The notes beneath the pieces are model-generated. The model was not told the DNA's origin. It made no database searches and was given only the letters and a program-made list of their open reading frames with translations. This document shows, one piece after another, positions 1 to 7,038 of a DNA stretch of 9,369 nucleotides (the first letter of the stretch is position 1; each line of letters begins with the position of its first letter). A program made the position numbers and the translations under genes. Source of the DNA: an uncultured Flavobacteriales bacterium (GTDB taxonomy: Bacteria; Bacteroidota; Bacteroidia; Flavobacteriales; Vicingaceae); assembly GCA_946886085.1 (NCBI GenBank), contig CAMPHX010000023.1, positions 1 through 9,369 of the forward strand, written 5' to 3'.

Positions 1-836
1 AATACGTGTCTGTAGGATATATTAAGAATGGAATTGCTTACGTTTTTAAAGATAACAAATATGGTGTTATCGACACTAATTTGTACTATGTAGTAAAACC
101 TAGTTACGATTGGATAGATAACCTAGAAAATGAGTTTATTCGTGTTAAATCAGCACAATTTTATGGTGTTATTAATAGTAAAGGAGACAGCATTTTACCT
201 CCCATTTACACTCAAATTACAGAACCCGAAAACGGTTTAGCGATTGTGGTAAAAGATAATTTTTACGGTTATGTAAATACTAATGGAAAAATAATTATTG
301 AAGCCACTATTCCTTATCAAGATGGTATTTTGAATTGGGGATTGTTTAACGATAAAGGTTATGCCAGACAAATGACGGAAGGAAAAATAGGCTTAATAGA
401 TACCACAGGAAAAAAAGTTGTTCCTGCTTTGTTTGAAGATATTGGGGCAATATCAAAGGATTTAATTGCCATAAAAAGACACGGCAAATGGGGCTATTGT
501 GACTTTAATACTAAACTTAAAATCCCATACAACTTTACTATTGCCGGTGAATTTATTGATGAAATTGCCATTGTCAACTTTGAGAATAAGTTTGGTATTA
601 TCAATACTAAAGGCAGCTATGTAATACCAACAGAATATGATTTAATACAACGATTTTTACCTCAACTGTTTATAGCTGGAAAAGATGGCAAAAAAGGACT
701 TATTTCAATTGAAAACACCCAAATATTACCTTTTTTATATGATAAAATTGAGTTGACAAGTGATGAGAAGTTAATCAAATCAAACACAAAAAATGAAGTT
801 CAATACCTATTGAAATCAGCACTAATTAAAGAATGA
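1..836 (+). CDS. WG-repeat protein, 5'-truncated by window edge
   Basis: The reading frame is open from base 3 with no stop. The GTG at position 6 is therefore probably internal, and the true start probably lies upstream of the window. The visible 277 or so residues are almost entirely WG (KWG) repeats, each about 35-40 residues. Seven repeat cores can be read: KYGVIDTN, FYGVINSKGD, FYGYVNTNGK, KIGLIDTTGKKVVP, KWGYCDFNTKLKIP, KFGIINTKGSYVIP and KKGLISIENTQILP, mostly followed by an aromatic residue, D and I (for example EYDLI, LYDKI). WG repeats are common in Bacteroidota proteins and are thought to be a beta-rich binding or scaffold fold. No enzymatic motif is visible, and the N-terminus that would show a signal peptide is missing. 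The stop codon overlaps the start of the NUDIX gene by 4 bases, so the two are probably co-transcribed and translationally coupled. The family call is firm; the function is unknown. Confidence 0.85.
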   Translation, partial: YVSVGYIKNGIAYVFKDNKYGVIDTNLYYVVKPSYDWIDNLENEFIRVKSAQFYGVINSKGDSILPPIYTQITEPENGLAIVVKDNFYGYVNTNGKIIIEATIPYQDGILNWGLFNDKGYARQMTEGKIGLIDTTGKKVVPALFEDIGAISKDLIAIKRHGKWGYCDFNTKLKIPYNFTIAGEFIDEIAIVNFENKFGIINTKGSYVIPTEYDLIQRFLPQLFIAGKDGKKGLISIENTQILPFLYDKIELTSDEKLIKSNTKNEVQYLLKSALIKE

Positions 837-1459
837 TAGAGCTTTTTAAAACATATATCAGCGAACAGTTCAAATACCCGCTACCGGGAATTAAAACGCA
901 TTTAGAAGCAGCTCCATACAGAAAAGCAGATGTTGATGAATTAACAAAAAAACAAGCACGCCAAAGCGGTGTTTTAATTTTATTTTACGAAAAAAATAAT
1001 GCCCTACATACCGTCTTAATTAAAAGAGCTATAAACAATAGTAACCACAGCGGGCAAATTGCTTTTCCGGGTGGTAAAAAAGAAGAACATGATGCTGACT
1101 TAATTGAAACAGCTTTGCGTGAAGCCAATGAAGAAATAGGCATTGTTAAAGAACATGTTGAAGTTATCGGCAAACTAACCGATGTATTTATTCCTGTAAG
1201 CAATTTTTTGGTTGTACCTGTTATCGGTTTTATAGACTATTCTCCAACGTTTACTTTACAAATTAGTGAAGTTTATGATGTAGTAGAAGTCGAAGTCCAA
1301 ACCCTTATTCATCCCAACACTTTTCAGCAGCAAACGGTAAAACTTTCTGATGGTGTTCAACTAAAAGTACCTTGTTTTGTGGTAAATAAACAAATTGTTT
1401 GGGGAGCGACCGCTTTAATGATTAACGAATTACGGTATTTAATAAAAGATTTTTATTGA
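833..1459 (+). CDS. NUDIX hydrolase, CoA pyrophosphatase-like
   Basis: This 208-residue cytosolic protein resembles the NudL/PCD1 branch of NUDIX enzymes, which cleave CoA or oxidised CoA into phosphopantetheine and 3',5'-ADP. Residues about 61-81 match the CoA-pyrophosphatase signature LLTxR(S/A)x3Rx3Gx3FPGG as VLIKRA...SGQIAFPGG, with Ser70 where the pattern has Arg. The NUDIX box follows, ending in REANEEIGI (residues 96-104), with the metal-binding Glu97, Glu100 and Glu101 present. The first glutamate at canonical spacing is replaced by Ala88, although acidic residues lie nearby (Glu84, Glu85, Asp87). The length of about 200 residues is normal for the family. The ATG start overlaps the WG-protein stop (ATGA), which supports this start. 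No signal peptide is visible. A bidirectional terminator follows within about 60 bases. The NUDIX call is secure; the CoA specificity is inferred from the signature. Confidence 0.9.
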   Translation: MIELFKTYISEQFKYPLPGIKTHLEAAPYRKADVDELTKKQARQSGVLILFYEKNNALHTVLIKRAINNSNHSGQIAFPGGKKEEHDADLIETALREANEEIGIVKEHVEVIGKLTDVFIPVSNFLVVPVIGFIDYSPTFTLQISEVYDVVEVEVQTLIHPNTFQQQTVKLSDGVQLKVPCFVVNKQIVWGATALMINELRYLIKDFY

Positions 1460-1469
1460 GCTATCTATT

Positions 1470-1517
1470 AAATAACAAAAAAGCCGATGAAAATAATTTC
1501 ATCGGCTTTTGTTATTT
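1470..1517. terminator. Bidirectional rho-independent terminator between convergent genes
   Basis: The arms GCCGATGAAA (1483-1492) and TTTCATCGGC (1497-1506) form a perfect 10-bp stem around the 4-base loop 1493-1496. The flanks extend the pairing. A-rich AAATAAC plus six A's on the left faces TTTT plus GTTATTT on the right, with two A's unpaired. Each strand therefore reads as a GC-containing hairpin followed by a T-run. It lies between the 3' ends of the NUDIX gene (stop at 1459) and the convergent minus-strand operon (stop at 1535), exactly where a shared terminator is expected. Confidence 0.9.
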
Positions 1518-1534
1518 AATGTAGATTGAGTTGG

Positions 1535-2929
1535 TTATTTAACCACTACAAATTTGTTAGTAGCAATAACCACATCTTTATTTTTAATAGTATAAAAATA
1601 AATTCCGTTGTTTAAGTTTTCTAAAGACAAGGTAAGTTTATCAGCAACTGTATTAGCAGTAGCAACCATTTTACCAGTAATATCCGCTATAATTACTTCA
1701 AAACCATTATTTTCTAATTGAAAAGTAATTTGATCGTTAGCAGGATTTGGATAAACAGCAACATTACTTGCATTTAATTCATCCATACCAACTACTAAAC
1801 TAATATCGTTAGCATCTCTAGGTAAGATTTTATAATCACCGAAAGAATAATGTCCGATACCGGTAACATCGTAGTAAGAACCAACTACTGCAGTTAAATG
1901 ATAAAAATAAATATCATCATCAGCTAAAAGTGTTCCCGAACCGTCATTAATTTCCCACATTCCAAAACCTACAGTATTACTAGTACATTCAGCATTTAAC
2001 GTCTGAATTACAACACCTTCCCATTGTTCCATATTGGCATTTCCTGTAGTAGTTACAACAGGAGTTGGTAGGGTATTTCCAGAGTTTAAAACAGTGATAT
2101 TTGATACAAAAGAAAGTTCTGTTAAACCATTGTATTCGGCAACAGTACCGGTAACTTCAACACTATCACCAATAACTAAAGTAGAATCATTTCTTTCGTA
2201 CACATATATTCCATTCCAAGCAGCAGCACTATCTTGAATAAAGAAAGCATGTCTATCTGGTCCATTTTTAACAATTCCTGTAATTACACCCTTAGTAGTA
2301 ACCACATTACCCACTTCAGGAGAATCTCCATTTACATTAGTTGTAAACTGAATATCATAGATTTTTTTAATGGTTGGAGTTGGAGGAGTTGTTGCAGTAA
2401 TAGCAACTGAATCAACCAAAATTCCTATCTCAAAAGGTGCTGGAGCTGTAGTAGGATCTGTATTTCTAAGTGATAAAATAAACTCAACACTCGTAGAGTT
2501 AGCAGGAACTGTTACTGTTTGAGAAATCATCACCAAATTACCACCTGAACCAGCTGCAACATCAATATAAGGGTTATATGTCCCATAAGCACTATTAGTT
2601 ACATCATAATAATTCGTTCTCAATTCTCCTGAGTTTTGAGCAGCTACCCACATTTCTATTAAATAAGACTCTCCCGGTACAACCGTTACAGGTTGTGTAG
2701 TAAATCTATTATGAGTTGTAGAAGCATTAATTAATGAAGCCACACTGGTTCCATAAGTAGCTACTCCTGTCTTTTCAACTACTCTAGCTGAAGCAATATT
2801 TGTTGTGTTTCCCATCCAGTCTGTTGGATCACCACTAGCCCAAGAGCTTAGGTTACTTTGAAAAACAGTTTGTCCGAAACTAACTGTTCCTATACAAACG
2901 GCTGTTAAAATTGTAAAGATTTTTTTCAT
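1535..2929 (-). CDS. Secreted T9SS-sorted protein with tandem OB-fold (YhcR-like) region
   Basis: This 464-residue exported protein has no visible catalytic domain. Residues 1-19 form a signal peptide ending SFG before Gln20. Residues about 22-178 are a beta-rich jelly-roll-like module resembling carbohydrate-binding domains. Residues about 189-281 resemble the OB-fold domain of YhcR/ExeM-type extracellular nucleases, with motifs AFFIQD and IGDSVEVTGTV. A second OB-like half follows at about 302-378 (EGVVIQTLNAE to YKILPRDAND). Residues about 389-464 are a typical T9SS type A sorting domain with VYPNPANDQITF, the IADITGK turn and LNNGIYFYTI. It should therefore cross the outer membrane and be released or surface-attached. 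It is the last gene of the minus-strand operon, 45 bases after the lipoprotein gene, and ends at the shared terminator. The OB region normally accompanies a nuclease domain, which is absent here but present in the divergent genes, so a nucleic-acid-binding role is inferred. Confidence 0.85.
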   Translation of the reverse strand: MKKIFTILTAVCIGTVSFGQTVFQSNLSSWASGDPTDWMGNTTNIASARVVEKTGVATYGTSVASLINASTTHNRFTTQPVTVVPGESYLIEMWVAAQNSGELRTNYYDVTNSAYGTYNPYIDVAAGSGGNLVMISQTVTVPANSTSVEFILSLRNTDPTTAPAPFEIGILVDSVAITATTPPTPTIKKIYDIQFTTNVNGDSPEVGNVVTTKGVITGIVKNGPDRHAFFIQDSAAAWNGIYVYERNDSTLVIGDSVEVTGTVAEYNGLTELSFVSNITVLNSGNTLPTPVVTTTGNANMEQWEGVVIQTLNAECTSNTVGFGMWEINDGSGTLLADDDIYFYHLTAVVGSYYDVTGIGHYSFGDYKILPRDANDISLVVGMDELNASNVAVYPNPANDQITFQLENNGFEVIIADITGKMVATANTVADKLTLSLENLNNGIYFYTIKNKDVVIATNKFVVVK

Positions 2930-2974
2930 AACTATTAATTTTAAGGGGTTAATAAAATTTATCTATTTAAAAAG

Positions 2975-4219
2975 TTACCATGTTACTATAATATCATCTA
3001 CTTCCCAAGTTTTACCACTTGATGCAGTTCCTGTATATTTAAAAGCTAAATATACCCCATTGGTTAAGTAAGAATTTAAACTTAACGGACCACCATTTAC
3101 CCATGCAAAACCACCTGTAGAAAGATTAGCTCCTAATTGCGTCCATGTTGCAGTTGATGGTGCACTAACTCCATCATAATTAGTTGAAACCAATACTTCC
3201 ATATTTGGACCTGAAAAGTTAGATGCATTTCTAAAATCAAAAGTAGCATTGGCAGAAGCACTTAAATCAATAGCAGGTGAAATTAACCATGTTTCAGAGG
3301 CTACATTTCCACTACCTGTCCAGTTAGACATCATTCCATAGAAGTTACCTGCTGATCCAGCATCACTTGTTGTCCAATTGTACGTTCCTGTAATTAATTG
3401 GGTTGTCCATCCTCCTGATGTAATACTTTGATCTTGAAAGTTTTTAGTTAAAGTATTTCCTGGATTTCCCGCTCCAAATCTTGGGTTATTAAAGACAACT
3501 TCGTTCGGGTTTCTTATTAATAATTGTAATGTACTGTTAAACTGACTAACAATTACTATTAATGAACCACTTCCACTAGGAATAGTATCATTTGCAAAAT
3601 TAGCATAACCACTCGTTCTAACAATAATAGTATTACCTAAAGAATCTTCTAACGTTCTACTTTGAGAAGTTAAATTAACACCATCAGCGTAAGTATTTCC
3701 TAACTCATTTGAAACAAATTGAACATTTTCTAATTTTATTAGTTTAGCTTGTTGTCCGGTAGTAATCTGAGCGATGCTCGTAAATACATCCGGTTGTCTA
3801 TCTCTTTTAGTAGCTTGTTTTATGATATTATTATCTACATCTACAGAATCTAACTGCATCATTTGGTTATAAGTAGAAAGTATTGTTCCTTTTAAAAATA
3901 CTCTAACCGAATCTCCTTGGTATAAACCACCGGAAGATAACAATCTTAAGTTAATAGCGCCTGTTTCATCTTGAATATAAGCTTCTTTGTAAATATTTCC
4001 ACTTTGTTCATCCATGGTTACCACGGCAAACATCGAAAGTTCATCGGTTATTTTTAATGGAGTACCTTGATACATTGCTTTTAAGTCGGCAATAGTAATT
4101 TTATTTCCTTCAGGAATGGTTTTGATAGGTGGCGTATCAAAATCTTTTTTACAGCTAACTGAGAAAAGTGAAATTCCAGCTAATAATAGTAATCCTGTTA
4201 TTTTTTTAGTAATTGTCAT
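2975..4219 (-). CDS. Lipoprotein with DUF5689-like OB-fold region and choice-of-anchor J domain
   Basis: The 414-residue product begins with a hydrophobic signal sequence ending SLFSVSC, with Cys23 as the likely lipidated residue, followed by Lys-Lys-Asp-Phe-Asp. Basic and acidic residues after the cysteine are compatible with a Bacteroidota surface-export signal but are not a perfect match. Residues about 41-134 are DUF5689-like with OB-fold character: ITIADLKAMY, EAYIQDETGAINLRLL and QGDSVRVFLKG. A second OB-like unit spans about 156-243. Residues about 258-414 form a beta-sandwich of the choice-of-anchor J / cleaved-adhesin kind: a WTT start, ETWLISPAIDLS, ATFDFRN, and a C-terminal KTWEVDDIIV. 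It lies 35 bases downstream of the TonB-dependent receptor gene, so it is probably co-transcribed. By position it could act as a surface binding partner of the receptor, as SusD does in polysaccharide loci, but it has no SusD similarity that I can see. The substrate is unknown. Confidence 0.85.
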   Translation of the reverse strand: MTITKKITGLLLLAGISLFSVSCKKDFDTPPIKTIPEGNKITIADLKAMYQGTPLKITDELSMFAVVTMDEQSGNIYKEAYIQDETGAINLRLLSSGGLYQGDSVRVFLKGTILSTYNQMMQLDSVDVDNNIIKQATKRDRQPDVFTSIAQITTGQQAKLIKLENVQFVSNELGNTYADGVNLTSQSRTLEDSLGNTIIVRTSGYANFANDTIPSGSGSLIVIVSQFNSTLQLLIRNPNEVVFNNPRFGAGNPGNTLTKNFQDQSITSGGWTTQLITGTYNWTTSDAGSAGNFYGMMSNWTGSGNVASETWLISPAIDLSASANATFDFRNASNFSGPNMEVLVSTNYDGVSAPSTATWTQLGANLSTGGFAWVNGGPLSLNSYLTNGVYLAFKYTGTASSGKTWEVDDIIVTW

Positions 4220-4254
4220 AGTGTATATTGTTAGTATAAAATTAATTAAAATTA

Positions 4255-6810
4255 TTAAAATGAGAATGATACCATTGCAAAATAGGTTCTTCCCATCATG
4301 TATCCAATCATTGGAGGGAATTTATCTATATTGGTTGTAGTATATCTTAATTGTTCAAATCCGCCTGTTTGGAAGTCTTTATTATCCAACACATTAGTAA
4401 CATTTAAGTTTACGCGAAGAAAATAGTTACCAAACTTCCACGATTTTCCTGCAAAAAAGTTTAATGTATAGTTATTGTCTAATTTAGTTTGATCTAAAAT
4501 TTGTGACACTTGTGGATCTGTATCTACAAAATTGTCAACAGCAGATTCAGAACGTCTATCAGGGTTTACTTGTAAATAAATATCTGCAAAATAGTTAAAA
4601 TCTGCTCCTACAAACCAATATTTTGGAGAACGATATCTTAATCCAATTGAAGATACTGTTTGAGGTGATTCTCCAATTTTATAGTTTTTCAAATAAATGG
4701 TTTTGTTTTCTTCCAATAATTTTGTTGAGTTATCTTGAGTAACTGTTGCTGTTGGTCTAGAGTTATAAGTAAAATCTCCCATAGCAAATGTTCCTGTAGC
4801 GGTAATCGTAGGTGTTACTTTTACTTCTCCACCAAATTCAACACCAACGAAAAGTTGATCAACACCTGTCATTACATAGTTTACAAAAGTGTTTAACTCA
4901 TCGTGATAAAAATTTCTTGACCATAATTTATCTTGAATACTGGTATAAAAAACTGTTGCTCTTGTTTTTACTTTAGGATAACGAACAATGTAGTTAAAAT
5001 CTCCAGAAAATACTTGCTCATTTTTAAGTCCGCTTACCACTTCATCTCTGGTTCTAGGTGATAAAAAAGAATTTCTTGCCAATGGTGCTCTTGTTAAATA
5101 AGCTCCATTAATACTGAACATATGTCTCCCTGTAAGTTTATATACTAATCCGGCTTTTGTTCCAAAATTAAAAAAGTTTTGTTTTTCAGAATCACCATAA
5201 GAATCCTCCGGGAAAAGTCCATTTCTTACATTTCCTGTTCTCCAAAAAGAAGTGTAAGTAGTTGAAACTCCAAAAAACCAATCTATTTTAGCTGAAGTTC
5301 CGTCTAACTGAGCATAAAGGTTAGTGGCATTAATGTTAATATCATAATCGTATCCAAACTTATCTCCTTCTCTAACCGCTCTATTAGGATTGTTTAAATC
5401 TGTTTGAGCAGCATCTGGATCAGCAAAATCTCTTTCTGCAAACTGATCCACATCCACCCAAAAATCTCCTCCTAATAAATCATCTATTACTTTAAAGTTT
5501 TTACTTTTATAAATACTTGCTTTAATACCACCTGATAAAGTTAAGTTGTCGGATAATTTATGAGATAATGTTGAATTAAATCCATAATCATAAACATCTT
5601 GTCTTTGTTCTTCAACAATATATTTAGATCTATTTCCTGTTAAAGATGTTCCTGTTCCATCAACATTATCTAAGGTGTAAAGATTTTTGCTGTTAGCAAA
5701 ATAAAAGTGATCCCAATCTAATTGGGTAGTTGTAGGGTCTTGTGCTTGCCATAAAGCAGTTTGTTGAGCAAATAATAATTCATCACCCGGCTCACTGTAG
5801 GCACTTGGTAAATTTTTCCAATATTCGGGTCTTGGATCGGCAGCATCATGCCAATTTAATCTAGTATTTCCACTTCTACCAAAAGTGTAATAAACAGAAG
5901 ACATTAGTTGGGTTTTATCGTTAATATCAAAATAATGGTTTAATATTAATCGAGGTTGATGCGTATTTCTTACACGAGAATTTCTTTTTTCACCATCTTG
6001 ATAACCCCAATAAGAGTTGTAAAAATTATTACCTGTTAAATCATAAGTTTCTTGTGTGGTAATACTATTTCTACCTTGAACAGTTGGTGCAGCAAAACCA
6101 ACAAAACCTAAACTATGTTTATTGTTTAATTTTTTTTCTATGGATACAAAATAACTTGCTCCACTATAAAAAGTACCATCTACATAACCTTCATCAGAAT
6201 ATCTGCCAGAAGCTGAAACCGCTACTGCCATCCCATTGTCCATCATCCCGGTAGCATGTGTTGCCATAATTCTGTGGCTATAAGTTCTGTTAGCAAGGGC
6301 ATAAGAAATGTTAGTTCCTTTTCTAACTGCAGTTGGTCGAGCATTGATGTTAGAAGAACCTCCAATACCTCCAAAAGTAAGTGGAGAAGAAGAAATACCA
6401 TTTTTAGTTTCTTGGTAACGAGTAATGTCATTTAATCCACCCCATAATGCCCAAATAGCTCTACCTGTTTCAGGATTGTTTAATGTAACACCATTCATGG
6501 TTACCACAAAGTTTTCTGAATCGTAACCTCTAATTCTGTAACGAGCTACACCAAAATTAAATCCGGCAGTAGAGTTAAAAATATCTCGTGAAGATTGTAA
6601 TAAACCCGAAACATCTTGATTTTCGGCATTTTCATCTTCCAACGCATCTAAAGTTGTTGTAAAAGTTGGTACCACCCTGTTAATTTCTGCATCGGTGGTA
6701 TCTTTTGAATTATTTACAACTTTAGTTGTATCTGTTTGTGCTAACAAATTGTTTGAAAACAGAAAAAAAACGGTACTACCCGCAACAATAGAATATCTAA
6801 AAAAATTCAT
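4255..6810 (-). CDS. TonB-dependent outer-membrane receptor
   Basis: This 851-residue outer-membrane beta-barrel transporter would be energised by TonB-ExbBD. I chose the ATG at 6810 because it puts a clean signal peptide (MNFFRYSIVAGSTVFFLF to LLAQ, about 25 residues) at the very N-terminus. The upstream TTG at 6831 would add seven non-signal-like residues. The plug domain spans roughly residues 42-165, with the typical RYRIRGYDSENFVVTMNGV segment, NNPETG, and a GGIGGSSNINARP motif at the plug-barrel junction. The remainder alternates polar and aromatic strands and ends in FAMVSFSF with a C-terminal phenylalanine, as outer-membrane barrels do. It lacks the N-terminal carboxypeptidase-like repeat seen in many SusC-type receptors, and no SusD gene adjoins it. 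It is the first gene of a three-gene operon with two OB-fold proteins, and it is divergent from two EEP-family enzymes. This suggests uptake of nucleic-acid-derived or other phosphorylated fragments. The family is certain; the substrate is inferred. Confidence 0.93.
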   Translation of the reverse strand: MNFFRYSIVAGSTVFFLFSNNLLAQTDTTKVVNNSKDTTDAEINRVVPTFTTTLDALEDENAENQDVSGLLQSSRDIFNSTAGFNFGVARYRIRGYDSENFVVTMNGVTLNNPETGRAIWALWGGLNDITRYQETKNGISSSPLTFGGIGGSSNINARPTAVRKGTNISYALANRTYSHRIMATHATGMMDNGMAVAVSASGRYSDEGYVDGTFYSGASYFVSIEKKLNNKHSLGFVGFAAPTVQGRNSITTQETYDLTGNNFYNSYWGYQDGEKRNSRVRNTHQPRLILNHYFDINDKTQLMSSVYYTFGRSGNTRLNWHDAADPRPEYWKNLPSAYSEPGDELLFAQQTALWQAQDPTTTQLDWDHFYFANSKNLYTLDNVDGTGTSLTGNRSKYIVEEQRQDVYDYGFNSTLSHKLSDNLTLSGGIKASIYKSKNFKVIDDLLGGDFWVDVDQFAERDFADPDAAQTDLNNPNRAVREGDKFGYDYDININATNLYAQLDGTSAKIDWFFGVSTTYTSFWRTGNVRNGLFPEDSYGDSEKQNFFNFGTKAGLVYKLTGRHMFSINGAYLTRAPLARNSFLSPRTRDEVVSGLKNEQVFSGDFNYIVRYPKVKTRATVFYTSIQDKLWSRNFYHDELNTFVNYVMTGVDQLFVGVEFGGEVKVTPTITATGTFAMGDFTYNSRPTATVTQDNSTKLLEENKTIYLKNYKIGESPQTVSSIGLRYRSPKYWFVGADFNYFADIYLQVNPDRRSESAVDNFVDTDPQVSQILDQTKLDNNYTLNFFAGKSWKFGNYFLRVNLNVTNVLDNKDFQTGGFEQLRYTTTNIDKFPPMIGYMMGRTYFAMVSFSF

Positions 6811-6896
6811 GTATATATAATGATATATCAATAATTTAAAAAGCGGTTAGAAGTCTTACTTGGTTGCTCCCTAGGATGATCACTTTTTATTAATGC
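6811..6896 (-). promoter_or_regulatory. Leader of the TonB-receptor operon with possible stem-loop
   Basis: If transcription starts a few bases after the -7 box at 6901-6908, the receptor mRNA has a leader of about 85 bases. In it, AAAAAGUG (complement of 6881-6888) can pair with CGCUUUUU (complement of 6838-6845), eight pairs including one U-G wobble that exists only on the minus-strand RNA. The enclosed loop contains a small AAGU-AAG-ACUU hairpin and a CCUAGG palindrome. The enclosed segment is richer in G and C than the surrounding DNA. I do not recognise a known riboswitch class. The structure may be coincidental. Confidence 0.3.
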
Positions 6897-6900
6897 GAGG

Positions 6901-6933
6901 CAAAAATAGTAATATTTAATTAGTGAGAAACAA
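6901..6933 (-). promoter_or_regulatory. Candidate Bacteroidota promoter for the receptor operon
   Basis: On the minus strand, TTG (6933-6931) is followed after 22 bases by TATTTTTG (6908-6901). This is a full match to the Bacteroidota -7 consensus TAnnTTTG, with the -33 TTG at a plausible distance. It lies about 90 bases upstream of the receptor ATG and is the best match in the divergent region. It predicts a start of transcription near 6894-6897. The call rests on pattern matching only. Confidence 0.5.
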
Positions 6934-6970
6934 TTTGTTGGTAACTTAATGATTTATTAACCTAAATTTA

Positions 6971-7003
6971 TTGTCATCAAAAAGTAGCTAAAAGGTATAA
7001 TTG
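6971..7003 (+). promoter_or_regulatory. Candidate Bacteroidota promoter for the EEP enzyme genes
   Basis: TTG (6971-6973) is followed after 22 bases by TATAATTG (6996-7003), one mismatch from TAnnTTTG. The spacing equals that of the divergent promoter on the other strand. The predicted transcript would start near 7008-7010 and leave a leader of about 30 bases before the ATG at 7039. A second -7-like sequence, TTATTTTG at 7016-7023, also has one mismatch but no TTG at a suitable distance and would leave almost no leader, so I rank it lower. Confidence 0.35.
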
Positions 7004-7038
7004 TTGAATTATGCTTTATTTTGCAAAAAACAATTTTT

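Noticed and set aside
985..1203. Open frame of 72 residues on the minus strand inside the NUDIX gene
   Set aside because: It lies wholly within a well-supported gene on the other strand, has no recognisable domain, and is rich in Leu/Ser as expected for an antisense shadow.
2034..2237. Open frame of 67 residues on the plus strand inside the T9SS OB-fold gene
   Set aside because: It is antisense to a clear coding region, with no leader, domain or conserved feature.
4116..4340. Plus-strand open frame of 74 residues bridging the lipoprotein-receptor gap
   Set aside because: It overlaps the ends of two confident minus-strand genes. Its hydrophobic stretch is the antisense of the lipoprotein signal peptide and the AT-rich gap.
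6243..6431. Minus-strand open frame of 62 residues inside the receptor gene
   Set aside because: It is a different frame of the same strand within the receptor plug and barrel region, low in complexity, with no independent start signal.
6811..6831. TTG start at 6831 extending the receptor by seven residues
   Set aside because: The added residues precede a complete signal peptide beginning at the ATG at 6810, so the downstream ATG is the better start.
6838..6888. Known riboswitch in the receptor leader
   Set aside because: A stem is possible, but the leader is short and I could not match it to a conserved core such as those of cobalamin, TPP or SAM riboswitches.
7021..7038. TTG start at 7021 for the first EEP enzyme
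   Set aside because: The ATG at 7039 gives a standard Lys-Lys signal peptide. The upstream codons overlap a -7-like sequence and add nothing recognisable.
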